64,000 bases of DNA from Oreohelix idahoensis (Eukaryota; Mollusca; Gastropoda; Stylommatophora; Oreohelicidae). Below are positions 43,982 to 57,388 of this stretch, in pieces. The translations under genes were made by a program, and so were the position numbers. Below the pieces are notes generated by a model. It searched no databases and was not told where the DNA came from. It saw only the letters and a program-made list of their open reading frames with translations. The number at the start of each line of letters is the position of its first letter. The first letter of the stretch is position 1. The DNA is taken from the NCBI GenBank assembly GCA_024509875.1, contig JAMPIV010021247.1, forward strand, positions 124,001-188,000, written 5' to 3'.

Positions 43982-46061
43982 GATGCATTGGTTGCTCCTG
44001 CGTTCACAAATTATCCAGACTTGCAGCTTCTCCAGCAGGATAACGCACGTGGGCACACCGCATGCATTACGCAGCAATATGTACAGCAGCTAGTAAGAGA
44101 TAAGCAAGGTAATCTCATCACGAAAGCAGAGGGACAGGAAACATGATGGGTAGAGCACTTCAGAGAAACTCTGAAGAAGGAACCACCAGAGACACAATTG
44201 AATGTTCCTGAAGCTGAAAACGATCTAGATGTGAATACAGACATTCCACGAAAAGAAGAAATCATCGCAGCAATCAAAGGGTTAAAGAACGGCAACGCTC
44301 CGGGCCATGATAACTTAAATGCAGAGCTATTTAAGACAGACCCTGAGCTAGCAGCAGACCTATTAGAACCATTATTTGCACAAGTCTGGAAAACGGGGAC
44401 AACACCATCAGAGTGGAACAAAGGAATAATTGTCAAATTGCCCAAAAAGGGAGATCTTGCAGACTGCAATAATTGGAGAGGAATCACTCTTCTCTCAGTT
44501 CCCAGCAAAATACTAGGCAGGATAATTATACAGAGAATTTCAAAGGCAGTAGACCACAAACTGAGGAAAGAACAAGCAGGATTTAGAAAGAACAGGAGAT
44601 GTGTAGATCATATATTCACTCTCAGGAACATTATAGAGCAGTGCTCAGAATGGCAAAGACAGCTTTACATTAATTATGTTGATTTTGAAAAGGCTTTTGA
44701 CAGCATACATAGGGACAGTTTATGGAAAATACTGAGGGCTTATGGAATTCCAAGCTGCATAGTGTCAATCATAAAAAGCCTCTATGCCAACTTTACGTGT
44801 AGTGTTGGGCAGAGCAACCTAACCTTTGAGGTGAAGACAGGAGTACGACAGGGATGCCCCTTATCAACCACTCTATTTTTAACAGTCATAGACTGGGTGA
44901 TGCGCCAGACAACAGAGGGCAGTCCAAGAGGAATAAGATGGACAACATTTTCTACATTGGAAGATCTGGAATATGCAGATGACATTGCACTACTAGCACA
45001 TTCACATCAACACATCCAGGAAAAAACGGATAGACTCAATAAGTTTAGCCAGCAGGTGGGCTTGAACATCAATTTAAAGAAGTCTGAGGTCATGACACTC
45101 AATGTGAGCAACCCTGAGCCCATATCAGTAAGGAATCAGAAATTGTTACAGACAGATACCTTCAAATACCTAGGAAGCATAGTAACACCAGATGGTGGGG
45201 CAGGCAAAGACATCAACATCAGAATGAATAAGGCAAGAACAGCCTTCTTTAGCTTAAACAACATCTGGAAGTCCTCCCAATACAGCACAAGCACAAAATT
45301 AAGATTATATCAGAGCTGTGTGCTTTCTGTGCTTCTCTATGGTGCGGAATGCTGGAGAGTTACAGAGAAGGAAATGTCAAAATTGTCCTCTTTTCACACA
45401 ACATGCCTAAGAAAAATTCACCGAATCTTTTGGCCGAATACCATCACTAACAAAGATCTGCTTACTCGTAGCAAGCAAGAGGACATGCACACCATCATAG
45501 CTGGCAGACGCTGGAGCTGGGTTGGTCATGTCCTCAGAAGAGACCCCGATGCCATCACAAGAACAGCTATGCTTTGGACCCCTGAAGGAAAACGAAAGAG
45601 AGGCCGACCAAAAACAACCTGGCGGAGGACTGTGGACGCTGAGATGCAAAGAATGAACCAGAGTTGGGGCACTGTACGAAGGATGGCCATCGACCGAGCA
45701 AAGTGGAATCAATTTGTTGTTGCCCTACAAGACGCCACTAGGCGTGATGGCCATTGACTGCTTTGACGGTCGGCGGCTAAGGGTCAAAGAAGAAGAAGAA
45801 GAAGATGTACAGCAGCAGAACATTGTGACGATTGATTGGCCTGCCCTATCACCAGACATGTCCCCTATAGAACATCTGTGGGACGAGCTTGGACGCAGAG
45901 TCTACAGGCAAGGTTCTCCAGCTAATCTGCAACAGCTCAAAGCTGCTCTTACACGTGAATGGGACTTGATTCCCCGGAATTTCCTTCAGAGACTTGTGCG
46001 TTCCATGCGGAGCCGCTGCCAAGCTTGTTTGCAAGCACACGGTGGACATACCAGATACTGA
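43982..46061 (+). pseudogene. Tc1-like transposase remnant, split by a LINE
   Basis: 43982-44090 encodes LQLLQQDNARGHTA, the segment around the second catalytic Asp of Tc1/mariner transposases. 45817-46061 encodes SPDMSPIEHLWDELGRR with the catalytic Glu, and the usual C-terminus. The two parts join across the LINE after removal of one target duplication. The N-terminal DNA-binding part is absent, so this is a 5'-truncated relic. Confidence 0.88.
44091..45804 (+). mobile_element. 5'-truncated RTE-like LINE copy in the Tc1 remnant
   Basis: It is flanked by ATGTACAGCAGC at 44079-44090 and 45805-45816. The sequence is nearly identical to the second half of the LINE at 37823-41145. It starts just before the RT and has an open frame from 44198 to 45757, including VRQGCPLS and YADD, then a (GAA)n end. 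A stop near 44144 separates the first residues. High similarity to the first copy suggests both moved in the same recent period. Confidence 0.93.
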
Positions 46062-46164
46062 GGATAGTGTGAATGAATTTTTTTATTGGTTGCATTTTTG
46101 GTTTTCTCCCTTGCCTGCACAGAATGCAATGAATTTCATAACAATCAAATGTACAAATTAATGA

Positions 46165-46830
46165 CCAGCATAGATATCCATCGCCATCGTCTTCTTCTCA
46201 TCTCTTGTTCCACTGGCATTTGTCTAGTTCATGTCATCAGTTCCACGTTGGTAACCTTGTCATACCATTTTAATCAATCTATTCTACGCAAGCACCCATT
46301 TATGAAAGTCTGTAGCTTTTTGGTTGTTGTCTTTGTTGTTCTCCATGTCCATACAATAGGAGTGAGTTGAAGATTCTTATTTTCGTGTTGGATCCGATTT
46401 CTCTTTATCTCCATATATTTCCCAATGCAATGAAAGAACCTCTTGCTTTTTGAATTCTTATTTTGATATCACTGTCTGTCCCTCCAACTTTGTCTATATT
46501 GCTGCCAAGATATGTGTTCGATTCTACATCTTGTATTGGTGCTTCTTCAAGTTCAACCCTGTTTTCATTACCTGCATTTATTCTCATTATTTGTATCTTT
46601 TCCCTGTGCATTTTCAGACCCAATTGCTGTGACCTCTCATCGAGTGTTTTCAATTTGTCCTGCATCTGATTACGGTCAAGGGACAGAAGAGCCAAGTCAT
46701 CAGCAAAATCCAGATCATCCAACTGCGAGAGCACCTTCCCCTGTCTTGGATGGCTGTGTTTTAATTTAATTGACTTGTCCATGTTTGTTGAAGTTTTTTT
46801 TTTCGTTTCTCTGAGTATATACAATTGTAT
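46165..46830 (-). pseudogene. Fragment of another RTE-like LINE
   Basis: The minus strand encodes LDDLDFADDLALLS (RT catalytic FADD), a LGSNIDKVGGTDSDIK segment and IRIQKARGSFIALGNIW in 46824-46405. Beyond 46400 frameshifts and stops appear, but TTKKLQTFINGCLRRI and QEMRRRRWRWIS are still readable. It is a different subfamily from the LINE at 37823 and much older. Confidence 0.8.
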
Positions 46831-48769
46831 TTTCTAATTTTGTGGAATTTTAAAGCAAATATAAACTTTACAAACTTTCTGTTTTGTTATCATTATTTTC
46901 GGTTAAATGCTTTCAATAATCTTAGCAGTTGATCAGCCTTTACTAAGTACACACTTTTATCTTTTACTTAGAGAAAATTGTTTTTGTGAATTTCAACTGC
47001 ATGGGATCTCTGCTGTCAATTCTAGCTCTTCTTAGTCATTGTCAATTCTTCTCGCCTTTGATTTTCAGAATCTCTAACTCCTTGTCTAATAAAATGGACA
47101 AAATGATGTTTTATTTTGTAATCTTCTTGATGATTTTCTTTATTCAGAGAATTATTCACATGATTTCTCTATTGGATATCTTTTATGTTACTGACATTAA
47201 AATCAAAGACTTCAACCACACAATTTAATTATCAACTATTAAGGTTTCAGTAAAAAACATAAAAAACAAAGAGTAGTCTTTTATATTCTTAGTTTCCTGC
47301 CATGAACGCCCTTTTAGCGTTTAAATTTCACTTGAAAACAAATGCTCATCATAACCATGGGGTTATAACATTGAGGAAATTCTAAAAAAAAATTAAATTT
47401 GTTACATTATAGGGTAACCAGCCCCATGCCTAACCCTCCTTAGTCGCTTTCTACGACATGCATGGCAGAGAACAGTGTTACTATTCTTTGCTCCCCTTTC
47501 GGGCCCCGGTAACACATGGGTGGCACTGTATGGTTAGCCTTATAAACTTTGTAATCATGAATCTTTAATGGTGAATGGAGATACGTAGTGTATGTACTTG
47601 TCAATAAAATATATAAATTGTCAGCAGTATTCATCTGACATAATTTCGACCATTTAATGTTTGCAGTTGCCATTTGATAGATGAATTAACATTACCCTAG
47701 AGATATAACTTGACCACACTTCTACCAACTTCACACACATGCATAAATGGAACGCAACAGTCCTATAACATCTTTCTTCAGCATAAGTAAACCTCTGATC
47801 TGCACTATCTCAAAACACAAAGTGTACCAGCATCTTAGCACAATTATTTCTCAAAATCAAAGTAACAGAGATTCAAATAACACGCACAGTGCCCAGGTCT
47901 ACACAAGAAAACTACATATACCAAGTCCTCACTTCTCAAACACCAGCAAACAACTACCCATTCGCATCTCAAAATCTTCTCTCCATTACACTCACACTCT
48001 ACACAAAAGTGTGCATTTGCTACAGTAGCAGACTGTCAGACTTATTCACTATAAACACTGACTGACTAGAACTCTGACAAATGTCATATAAAAACATTTT
48101 CAGTACGGTATTACCCTAGCTATCACCTTTCTCACAAACAGTGAACATAACATAACTCCTTATGGAGTCCAAGTCTTTAACATGCACACTATTCATTCTG
48201 ACCTCTCAAAATGTTCCTTGACAAACACCTATTTTACCACATAGCAGTTTCTGTGTCCATTCAAACAAATTCAGGAATAAATTGTAAAAGTACCGTAACA
48301 AAGAATTGTAAAGACAGAAGGATAAAGAAATGTAATGCAGACGAAAAAAACTACTGAAGTCAACTTTTCACTCAAAGGACTGAAGATATCCAAAGGTCTT
48401 CTTTGACTTTGTTAAAAACAAACTCTGGTTAAGTCGAATTCTGATAATTAGAATTTTCGGATTAGCGGACGTCATTTGTCTGTCTCAACTCAAATTTGAA
48501 CTCGCATGAGAAAGAATAGGCCTACTGCATCCTCAGGCATGTCGTTCAAGTCGACTAATATCAGGGTGTGCATGAGGCTGGCAACTTTAACATGTACAAC
48601 AAATTACCACAGAAAGCACCACTTCAAGAACATGTGAATGCTTGATGCAGGCTTCCTGTAAGAGGACCAGCTACTATGGTGACTACATGCTCCATAAGGA
48701 GTGCAAAAGAAAATGATGATGAATGATACATATAAATAAATAATTTTGTTTATCCTAGCACCATCAGTG
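46831..48769. other. Unassigned sequence with a possible SINE-like motif
   Basis: No convincing gene was found. 47436-47525 contains TTAGTCGCTTTCTACGACAT followed by a C/G-rich stretch. This resembles a motif I associate with molluscan SINEs, but I could not define its ends. The remainder is plain AT-rich sequence. Confidence 0.3.
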
Positions 48770-49127
48770 CAACATTACCTATTACAATAGCACGAAAGAG
48801 GACAATTAGTGATGAAGATTTTAAGGAGAAGAAGAAAAAAGCCGTCATTAACTCAGGGCTTGGCAAGAGAAGCCAAGGACACAGTGTGAGAGACCTTTGT
48901 GACACAGGTGAGATCTGACAACACATTACAGAAATTCTGGTCCTTACATCGCAGAATGAGTAGAAAAAGTACAATCCAACCAATTCCTAAGATTCTCAGC
49001 TCGACAGGGATAAGCATGAAGACCGATGTCGAAAAAGGACATGCATTACTCGAACGTTATATATCTCAGACAGATAAAGGTGATAAAGAAATTAAAGACC
49101 GTATCCAGTAAAACGACAGAAGAGGCA

Positions 49128-51495
49128 TCTTCTTCTCTTTCGTCGACTATATTGCTGTTATACCCTGTTCAACCAAAGCGGCTATAATTTGGGTATTTTG
49201 TGCGTTAGGTTATTCGTTGCTAGCCGGTTGCTAGTCCTGAGAAGAACTTGTCATAAGAAGGACCACTAGCTGACTGTCTTGATTCCTCTCGTTGTTGTCT
49301 GTTCGTGGTATCTTGGGGTGTTCAATAGTGCATTTCGCCTCCAGTCTCGCTCGTTCGGTGGCAGCCCTGAGGAGGGCAAGTCCTAAACAGGACTACTAGC
49401 TGGCGTGTGTGGTTTTGTGTGTTTTTAACCTCCTCGTTTCTGTTGTGTGTGTCGTCCTTTTCTCCTGTACCTGAAATAACGCTTGTTCTATTATAGTGGG
49501 GAGTAGCGTTTCTAGCATTTCATCGATGACTTCTTCGTTTGATTGTTCGTTCATTTTAGTTTCTCGTGTGTTGTTAGATGTTGTTTCCTCAGTGGCCATT
49601 CTTTCTGCTTCTATTCTTTTGAGTAGTTCTTCGTTTTCCTCTTTCAGCTCTGTCAGCTTCTTGACATCTGCTTTTACCTGCTGCTGAATTATTTTCATGT
49701 CTTCCATCATATTTCTAACGCTCTGTAAGTCTATCACGTCTTCACCACTCTCGGTTTGATCTTCTGAAATCTGCCTGCTTCTGTTCTCGACCTGAAGTTT
49801 TAGTTTTATTTCTTTGACTTCAGCGGTCAGCTGATGCAGCTGCCTTCTATCTGTTGTGCGCTGTCTGCTCGCGACATCAGCAGCCACTCTGTGTTTTGCC
49901 TCTATGAAGGGAATGTTTTTTGGATACCGCTTCCTTCAGTATGCTCTTAGTTTCCTGGAACATCGGGCAGCCTCGGTACCTTGCCCCATGGTTTCCGCGG
50001 CAGTTTGCACAGGTACGGTTTGTGTTAATCGCTTTGTAATTGTGGTCCTCCTTCGCCCTGGGGCAGTCGCCATATTGGTGGCTTTTCTGCACAATACCGG
50101 CAGACTATATCTCTCCTGCATGTTTTCTTGGTGTAGGAAAATTGCTGGCAGTTGGAACACTGCTTCTCCGGAGAGATATAGGCTTCTGTTCTTTTTTATG
50201 AATCTTTGAGTGTCAGTCTTTCAGTTCTTGTCGCTACTTCAATAGTTACTACTACCAGATTGGTATCTTTTTCATTCCATGTCTTTAACCTTTCGACTTG
50301 TATGATTTGGGCATTTGTGTTTTCAGTTTGTAGGCAACTTTGGACTTCATATGCAGACCATCTGGTATCGACCCCTCTTAGCACCAAATTCTTTTTTGTC
50401 TTGCCGGTCTCCATCACTACTTTTATCTGGTGGGGCTGCATGAATTCTTTCGGTCGGGCTCCAGTTCTGTCATCCGCGAAGTTGTTTTATCCGTGCTGTT
50501 GAGAGAAAGCGCTACTCCCTTTTCGTGTCTCCCTACTTTAGCGATGTCTCTCCTGCCTGTTACCGCTTCGAAGATACCGATCACTTTATCGTCGGGTAGG
50601 GCCTTAAGCGAGGCCTCACCTGCAGACTCCTTGTTGATCTTAACAATCCTCTCCTATAGTGCCTTGTGAGAACCGGCATTGCTTGGCTTGCGCATGTGAC
50701 ACGCTCTGATTTCCGTCTGCGTTAGAGTGTGTGGTGTGTGGGACGGTCTCGCGTTCTGGTTTGTTGACTGCTTCTGATCACGTTCTGTAGTTGTTGCCTG
50801 ATCACTACACAATGGAGCCTCTACTACGACGTCTTGCTTTGGTGGTGATTTTGCCTTCATCGGAGTTTGAAGCAGCTTCCCTGAAGTAGCCACAGCTGTC
50901 GACTCTGCATCGTCTGGTGGTGGCTTCGGGGGTATTTTGTGGGTCGTAGGTGTTGTAGTCTTCTGACTTTTTTCTATATTATTGACTGTCATCGGGGTTT
51001 GGCTTCTCTGAGGTAGACACGTTTTCTGCTGTCGATTCGGGTACGTATGGTGGTGGCCACATGGCTATAAGCTCCTCTCTTCTTTTCTCTCTTCTTTCCT
51101 GCATCTGTTGTAACGATCTCAAAATGTCTTCAAGTTTAGGGTCTTCATCCTCTAGGCCAGGGACGTTTGCATCTGCCCCCTCCTCTGCCTCGCCAGGAGT
51201 CGGGCCACTCAGACTCTCGGGCCGCCACCTGTCACACCTAACTCCGTCGTCGTGTCAAGAGTTGCATTGATCGGCTTCTGAGAGGGACCGGTCCCGGTGC
51301 GAGTACTTGGGGCAGTCTTGCTCTCTGGCTGTCTGTCTTTGTCCTTTGAAGGCTCATGTTTGCTGTCAGGTGTTGTCGGGCTTCTATATATTTTTCTCTT
51401 TTTGGTTTGTGGCTTGGTCCGAGCCATTTTGGTAAATTGCTGTCAAATGTCAAACTCTGGTAGGTAGGAGCAAAAAAAAAGTAGCTTTCGCCCTG
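49128..51495 (-). mobile_element. Element J: ORF1-only LINE-like retroposon inserted in H
   Basis: GACAGAAGAGGCA at 49115-49127 and 51496-51508 flanks the insert. Removing it with one copy restores H's ORF2 frame exactly. On the minus strand J has a 68-base 5' UTR, an ORF1 starting at 51427, and a 3' UTR with two similar 40-base segments (49231-49275 and 49361-49402). It ends GAAGAAGA. No ORF2 sequence is present, so J resembles half-LINE elements that carry only ORF1. Confidence 0.8.
49396..51427 (-). pseudogene. ORF1 of J: gag-like protein with zinc knuckles
   Basis: The minus strand starts with a basic N-terminus (MARTKPQTKKRKIY) in an AAAATGG context. It passes through Pro/Thr-rich segments to a VVVTIEV-type fold near 50441-50196 that looks like the domain preceding the knuckles in Jockey/I ORF1 proteins. 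Three Cys/His motifs follow in about 50160-49990: CSNCQQFSYTKKTC (His replaced by Tyr), CRYCAEK-H-C and CANCRGNHGARYRGC. A coiled coil lies at 49887-49396 (VKKLTELKEENEELLKRIEA). At least four frame changes break the gene. Full length would be near 680 residues. The product would be an RNA-binding particle protein. Confidence 0.8.
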
Positions 51496-51508
51496 GACAG
51501 AAGAGGCA

Positions 51509-52305
<797 letters not shown>

Positions 52306-52341
52306 AGGGGAAGAGTGGAGTGAGTCAGATGTGAACTGCAT

Positions 52342-52622
52342 TTTTTTTTTTTTTTTTTGCTAACCAGAGGCACTTGAGTTTTCCAGCCCTTTTGGCCCAA
52401 TGACACGTCATTGCGAGGCTGGGGAGCCAGTGGACTTTCCTTCCAACCCGGTCAGGAGCTTCGCTCCTTCCCATCCACAGAGGGTTTATCTGCAGGAGCC
52501 GTTCAGGTTATTCAGTCAACTTCCCGGTCGATGACACTCCTACAAATGCCGGCGACCGGGCTTGAAACTTGAAAACCTGTTCGCTAGCGCAACGTCTTAA
52601 CCATTACACCAGCGCGGCTCCC
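52342..52622 (-). mobile_element. tRNA-derived SINE in LINE H
   Basis: It has the same family structure as the SINE at 21748-22024, in minus orientation with a T-run at the left. TGTGAACTGCAT flanks it at 52330-52341 and 52623-52634. The head at 52560-52622 shows the reverse complement of box A (CCATTACACCA). Confidence 0.92.
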
Positions 52623-52634
52623 TGTGAACTGCAT

Positions 52635-53275
52635 TAACTACCAGCAAATCATCATGGGGAAAATTATGCAATTGTGTATACTGATGGGTCTATGATCCGT
52701 GGTGAGAAATCAGGTTGGGGCTTCTCTGCTAGGGTAAAGGGCAGGGTCGTCTCCGAACGTAGCGGGGCTTACAATATAACAAATTCCAGCATGAGAATGG
52801 AGGTAGAGGCAGCTACTGCTAACTGAAACGTCATCAACAAAAGCAGTCATTGTGTCATACTCTCAGTCCATGCATCGAAAGGCTCAAAATGGTAGGCTAC
52901 AGCATGAATGGAAAACATTCAGAGAAGCTCCAAATCTACAGGAGATGGTGTGGATCTACTATCCTGGTCAAGAGCACCCACAGTGGGAACACTGGATATG
53001 GATAAAGGAGAGAAACTGAGAACAATTAATGATCGCCTGTTAGAGAATGACAAAGCAATAGATGAATCTTGAAGGTTAAAGACTGTTGGAATTTGGCATC
53101 AAACGTAAGGCTAGCAGAGATGGACGTATGAGATGATGCATCCGTCGTGTATATAACCAGCGGCCTGCAGGAACAGTTGGTATTCACACTCCTCGACACA
53201 TACTGAGGGAGACTGAGCACCTATGGGTTTGCCCGGAGTGCAGTGATATCGGTTCTGTTCAACAATATTCATAAT
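52635..53275 (+). pseudogene. RNase H and C-terminus of LINE H
   Basis: At about 52665-52830 the frame reads VYTDGSMIRGEKSGWGFSA and then NSSMRMEVEAATAN. These give the catalytic Asp and Glu of RNase HI. A stop follows at about 52828. Near 53195-53245 the segment RETEHLWVCPEC is a typical Cys/His tail of I-like LINEs. Several stops lie between. Confidence 0.75.
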
Positions 53276-55644
53276 AATAACTTATACAATAACTGAAAGT
53301 ACAGAAACAGTAATTAAACAATACTCTGCCTCTTTTGTGGAAAGACAGTTCCTATGTTTATATGTTTCTATTTTTATTATGTGCAATCTTGCATTTCATT
53401 TTCATGCTTATCAACATTATTTCAACAAGATAGTTTTCTTCTAGTTTTGATTTGCTCTCTTGTTTGATTTCTGTGTTATACTAAAGACCCTCACTTTGCC
53501 TTTTCTAGACATTGTGCTAGACAATGTTTTTGCTTAAAGTGGCTGTCATTCATTCTTAGGAACTACTTTATAACGTCTTTAATAGCTTTCTCTCACATGA
53601 TATTGTTTATTATTATTGTTTAAAGAGTGTTACATTGTGAATCTTTGTATTTAGACACTCAGTTATAAATAATGTATTCTTCAGATTTCAAGAAACATAA
53701 CCTTACATCACTGTGGCTATCTGACAGCAGCGGTACACAGGTGTCACATGTATTAAACTTGACAAAACTGTATAACGCTTCAGATTCAGTCAAAGAACAT
53801 TCGAAACATAATTTTGTATGTGTAAGACAAGGTAAGAGAATCTTATATTGTTGTTATCTAGGAAAGAAAACGAGTTTGTGGGAATGTGAGTCAGGTTATG
53901 GTTCTTAAGAGTTGAATTAGCGAACTTGTCCAGAAGCAATGAACGAAATTCCACACATTTTTTTTTTTTTTTACAAACATTATCGTAAGTACAGTAAAAA
54001 ATTACGTATTACTTATGTATTGTTTTTTGTAACGTTCCCTATTTCCAAAAAACTAAAGTTTCTACAACATTGACCAGGTATTTGCTACACATATATTCTA
54101 GAGCTGTGATTCGAATGCATTTGAATAGGACACGGAAACAAACAGAGCAATTAAAACACTAGACTTGTTTACTTGAATTGTAATTCCTTTTTTTTTCAAG
54201 TATCGTAACTCTTACCAGAGCAGTCACATTAAAACATAAAATTTGGTCACAACTGCAAGCAATCAAAAAGGTTGCACAGATTAGTAACACTATAACGTAC
54301 GATACATGTCATAAAAAGCAAATAAGGAGGATTGGGTTGGAGCCAGTTAAAACATCAAATAGAAATTTTAAACCAAGAAACAAACTTCAACACACATGGA
54401 AAGACCTTGAGTTGATGGCACATGACAGGAAGACTTAGCATACGTTTGTTGACAACCTATACTCCATTGTGAGCTGAAGGGCGATTCATGAATGATGAAA
54501 GATGCAAACGTAAATATTGAAAGAACAGGTCTTAGAATAATCAAAAGAACGTTTTTGAAGAATGTACAGGTTGGTAACACAAAATCTGAAATGCTCGGGG
54601 GCGGCCGTGTTTCGAAATCGGATTTTTCCCATTTTCGGATATCGCCACGAGTAGCCCAAACATCGCACAAAGTAGCCCAAAAATCGACCAAAATAGCCCA
54701 ATTCATCAAAAAATCGATTCGAAAACCATCCAAAAGTCGGCCGAAAATTTTGTCGATTTTCGGAATATTTGGGTTTTTATATATTCGGATTCTGGGTTAC
54801 CGACCTGCACAGCTGTACGAGCAGACAGAAAATTGGGCGGTTTCCAACCAATAACACGAGGCCTGAAACACGAATGTTTACTTCCATCTGATATATTCAA
54901 TCTCTATCCAGTGAAAACATCATAAAGTGAATTAACCAGGAATACATGCTGGAGGCACGTGTTTGTTACTGGAGCCTGAAAGGGTACCAAAGAATAGTAA
55001 CATTGTAACCTAACCTTCCATGCATGTTAGAAAAAGAAACTAAGGATGGTTGGACGTGGGACTCACTAACTTTATCCTGTAGAAACTATAAGCCTCAAAA
55101 ACTTCAACAACTTGGATAATCTAGACACTTTAACTCGTGAAATATTGATAATTTTAACATTTCTAATTCCTAAAGTTACGAACCCGGCCATGATTCTTTT
55201 ATAGTAAGTGAGGTCACTAAAGACTGTCATACAGCTGCTGCGTGTTGACGTGCTGAATCTGTTATAGTGGCTTACAAGTAGGCATCTGGTCTTCATCCAC
55301 TTCTGTAAGATAGAAATGTTCAAAGTATGGGCTTTCACTGGAGTCAGTCGAAGCTCGCTTTATTCAGTAAGAAATTATCACTTACATCTGAATTTTCCTG
55401 AAATGGGATTAGAGGTTGTACTTTACGTAAACAGCAATTCATCTAATGAACAACGAAATAGAGAAGGTAGACCTCCCTAAAATTACTCTCAATGGGCAGA
55501 ATACTGAAAGGCAGGACTTTTTTAAACATTCGGATCCATACAGAAGTGCAAAGGTGGTCTGCTCTACTTTACTTATTTTTTCAGTACACTGTTGCTGTGA
55601 AGTGTAGTTGGGAACTGAAATTTGTGTCAGCCAAGTGTGTTGCA
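53276..55644. other. Unassigned sequence, no gene seen
   Basis: Short T-runs and a loosely repeated TAGCCCAAA...ATCG motif occur near 54650-54720. A weak LINE-like peptide (RRIGLEPVKTSNRNF) may be present near 54330, but I cannot support it further. Confidence 0.35.
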
Positions 55645-55920
55645 TTAGCTGCTGTGAGCCGGTTTTGATGTAGGATTTATGTGGTTGTGTCTATCCACCT
55701 GCCTCTTGGTCTGCTGTGCCCTGAATCTAGGTTTTCTGCTGTTGTATGTGCATCGTAGTAATTTATTGGGCTCCAGTCTCATGGGATGGCCAAACCAATT
55801 AATTTTTTGTCTCTCTATATGCTTGATGCAGGATGAATTTTGCCATTTGAACTTGATATTTTCCATCATATATTTTTTAAAAAAGTTCTTAAATTTTTTT
55901 CTCACGTAATCATTTCTCAT
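55645..55920 (-). pseudogene. LINE C-terminal fragment
   Basis: The minus strand encodes HIERQKINWFGHPMRLEPNK followed by an Arg-rich stretch. This is the form of the WFGH region at the end of RTE/CR1-like RT proteins. Nothing else of this element is readable. Confidence 0.5.
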
Positions 55921-56389
55921 TCTATCTCTACTGGTACATGAATGGCTTTTCTTAACTCCTTGATTTCGTAATTATTTTCCACCCTGTGCGGAATAATTTT
56001 TTAAACAATTCCGAACAGCGTAGTGTACCATCTTCTATTGTAAACTGTACGTACATCTGTTCTGTGAACATGCACATATTGTATATCAAACAGTAATGAA
56101 ATTGATAGAATATCTGTTTTTGTTAGTATTATCGCAAGTGTGGTACTTATACAAAAATGCCGGATGTAAATTTAAAACAGAAACAAAAAAAATTCACAGT
56201 ACAATATGACTTTTCAAAGATAATTTATTGTTGCAGCCAATAACATTTTCTTTTAAGCCTTACAACATCACGGTATTCCAGTTACAAAGTAATAAAACAT
56301 TGTACATGGCCACATTTCGTCAATTTAGTGGTGTTCACGCCAATTTTTACTATGATCCCTTGTAATATTCACAAAATATACAGAATAGT
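55921..56389. other. Unassigned sequence, no gene seen
   Basis: AT-rich sequence between two LINE remnants. Nothing recognisable on either strand. Confidence 0.4.
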
Positions 56390-57388
56390 CTACCATCAAT
56401 GGTACCTATACCTTGTAGCGGTATGGCAGCTTGCGTACCCTAACAACCCCCGGTGCTATGCCAGCGGGAGTTTTACTCATGGCAGGCTCAAACAAGCAAG
56501 ACAGGTGTGCGCGGGTAGTGGTCAGACAAAAGCTGGTACCCTAGCCCTCTAGGTTGGGGGTTTTAGCACAGGGCCGACACCCGTCTATGTTAAAAAATCT
56601 TAACCGTTACGGTAACAGCAATAAATGCACAAACTTTGATGCGGGGAGGACATCCGGGGTCTGAGGCTCGTGTGACTGCCAAAGGTGAAAGCCGAGAGAA
56701 ATTTATTGGCATGAAATCGGATGCCTCGACCGCAAAACGTTAAACAAGAATTGGATTCTGGAACGTCAGGACAATGAATGAGACGGGTAAACTAAAACAG
56801 GTCTCAGCAGAAATGTGAAACTATAGATTACACATTCTAGAGATAAGCGAGAACAGATGGACAGGGGCAGGAAAAGTTAAAACAGCAACAGGAGAAACAG
56901 TATTTTACTCTGGAAGAGAGGATGGACAGCACGATGAAGGTGTAGCCATTATTCTACAGAAAGGAATAGAAAGGACATTACTGGAATGGAAACCCATCAA
57001 CAACAGACTGATAAGATAAGATTGAGAGGGAGATTCACCAACACTACAATAATACAATGCTACGCCTCAACGAATGACAGCGATGAAGAGGTCAAGAACG
57101 AATTCTATCAACAGCTACAAAAGGAAATAGAAACCGCAGCATTAACAACTTGGTCATGGGAGAAACGCTTGTTCCACACAAAGAAATCCACAAGTTAACA
57201 TGGTAATCACAAAACAGATACTAGATAGACCACATTATGATCAAAGGTAGATGGAGGCATTCACTACAAGACGTGAAAGTAAGAAGAGGTGCAGTTGTGG
57301 GAAGCGATCACCACCTAGTAGAAGCAAGACTGAAGGTGAAACTCAGAGCTGCTGGACCAATTGCACCTAAACAGAAATGGTATGGTGG

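Noticed and set aside
47747..48028. A 93-codon Ser/His/Thr-rich ORF
   Set aside because: Its composition follows the local base content and no domain or neighbouring gene supports it.
55439..55645. A minus-strand LLYGSEC peptide as part of the LINE fragment next to it
   Set aside because: In LINE proteins this motif comes before the WFGH region. Here it would come after it, so the match is probably chance.
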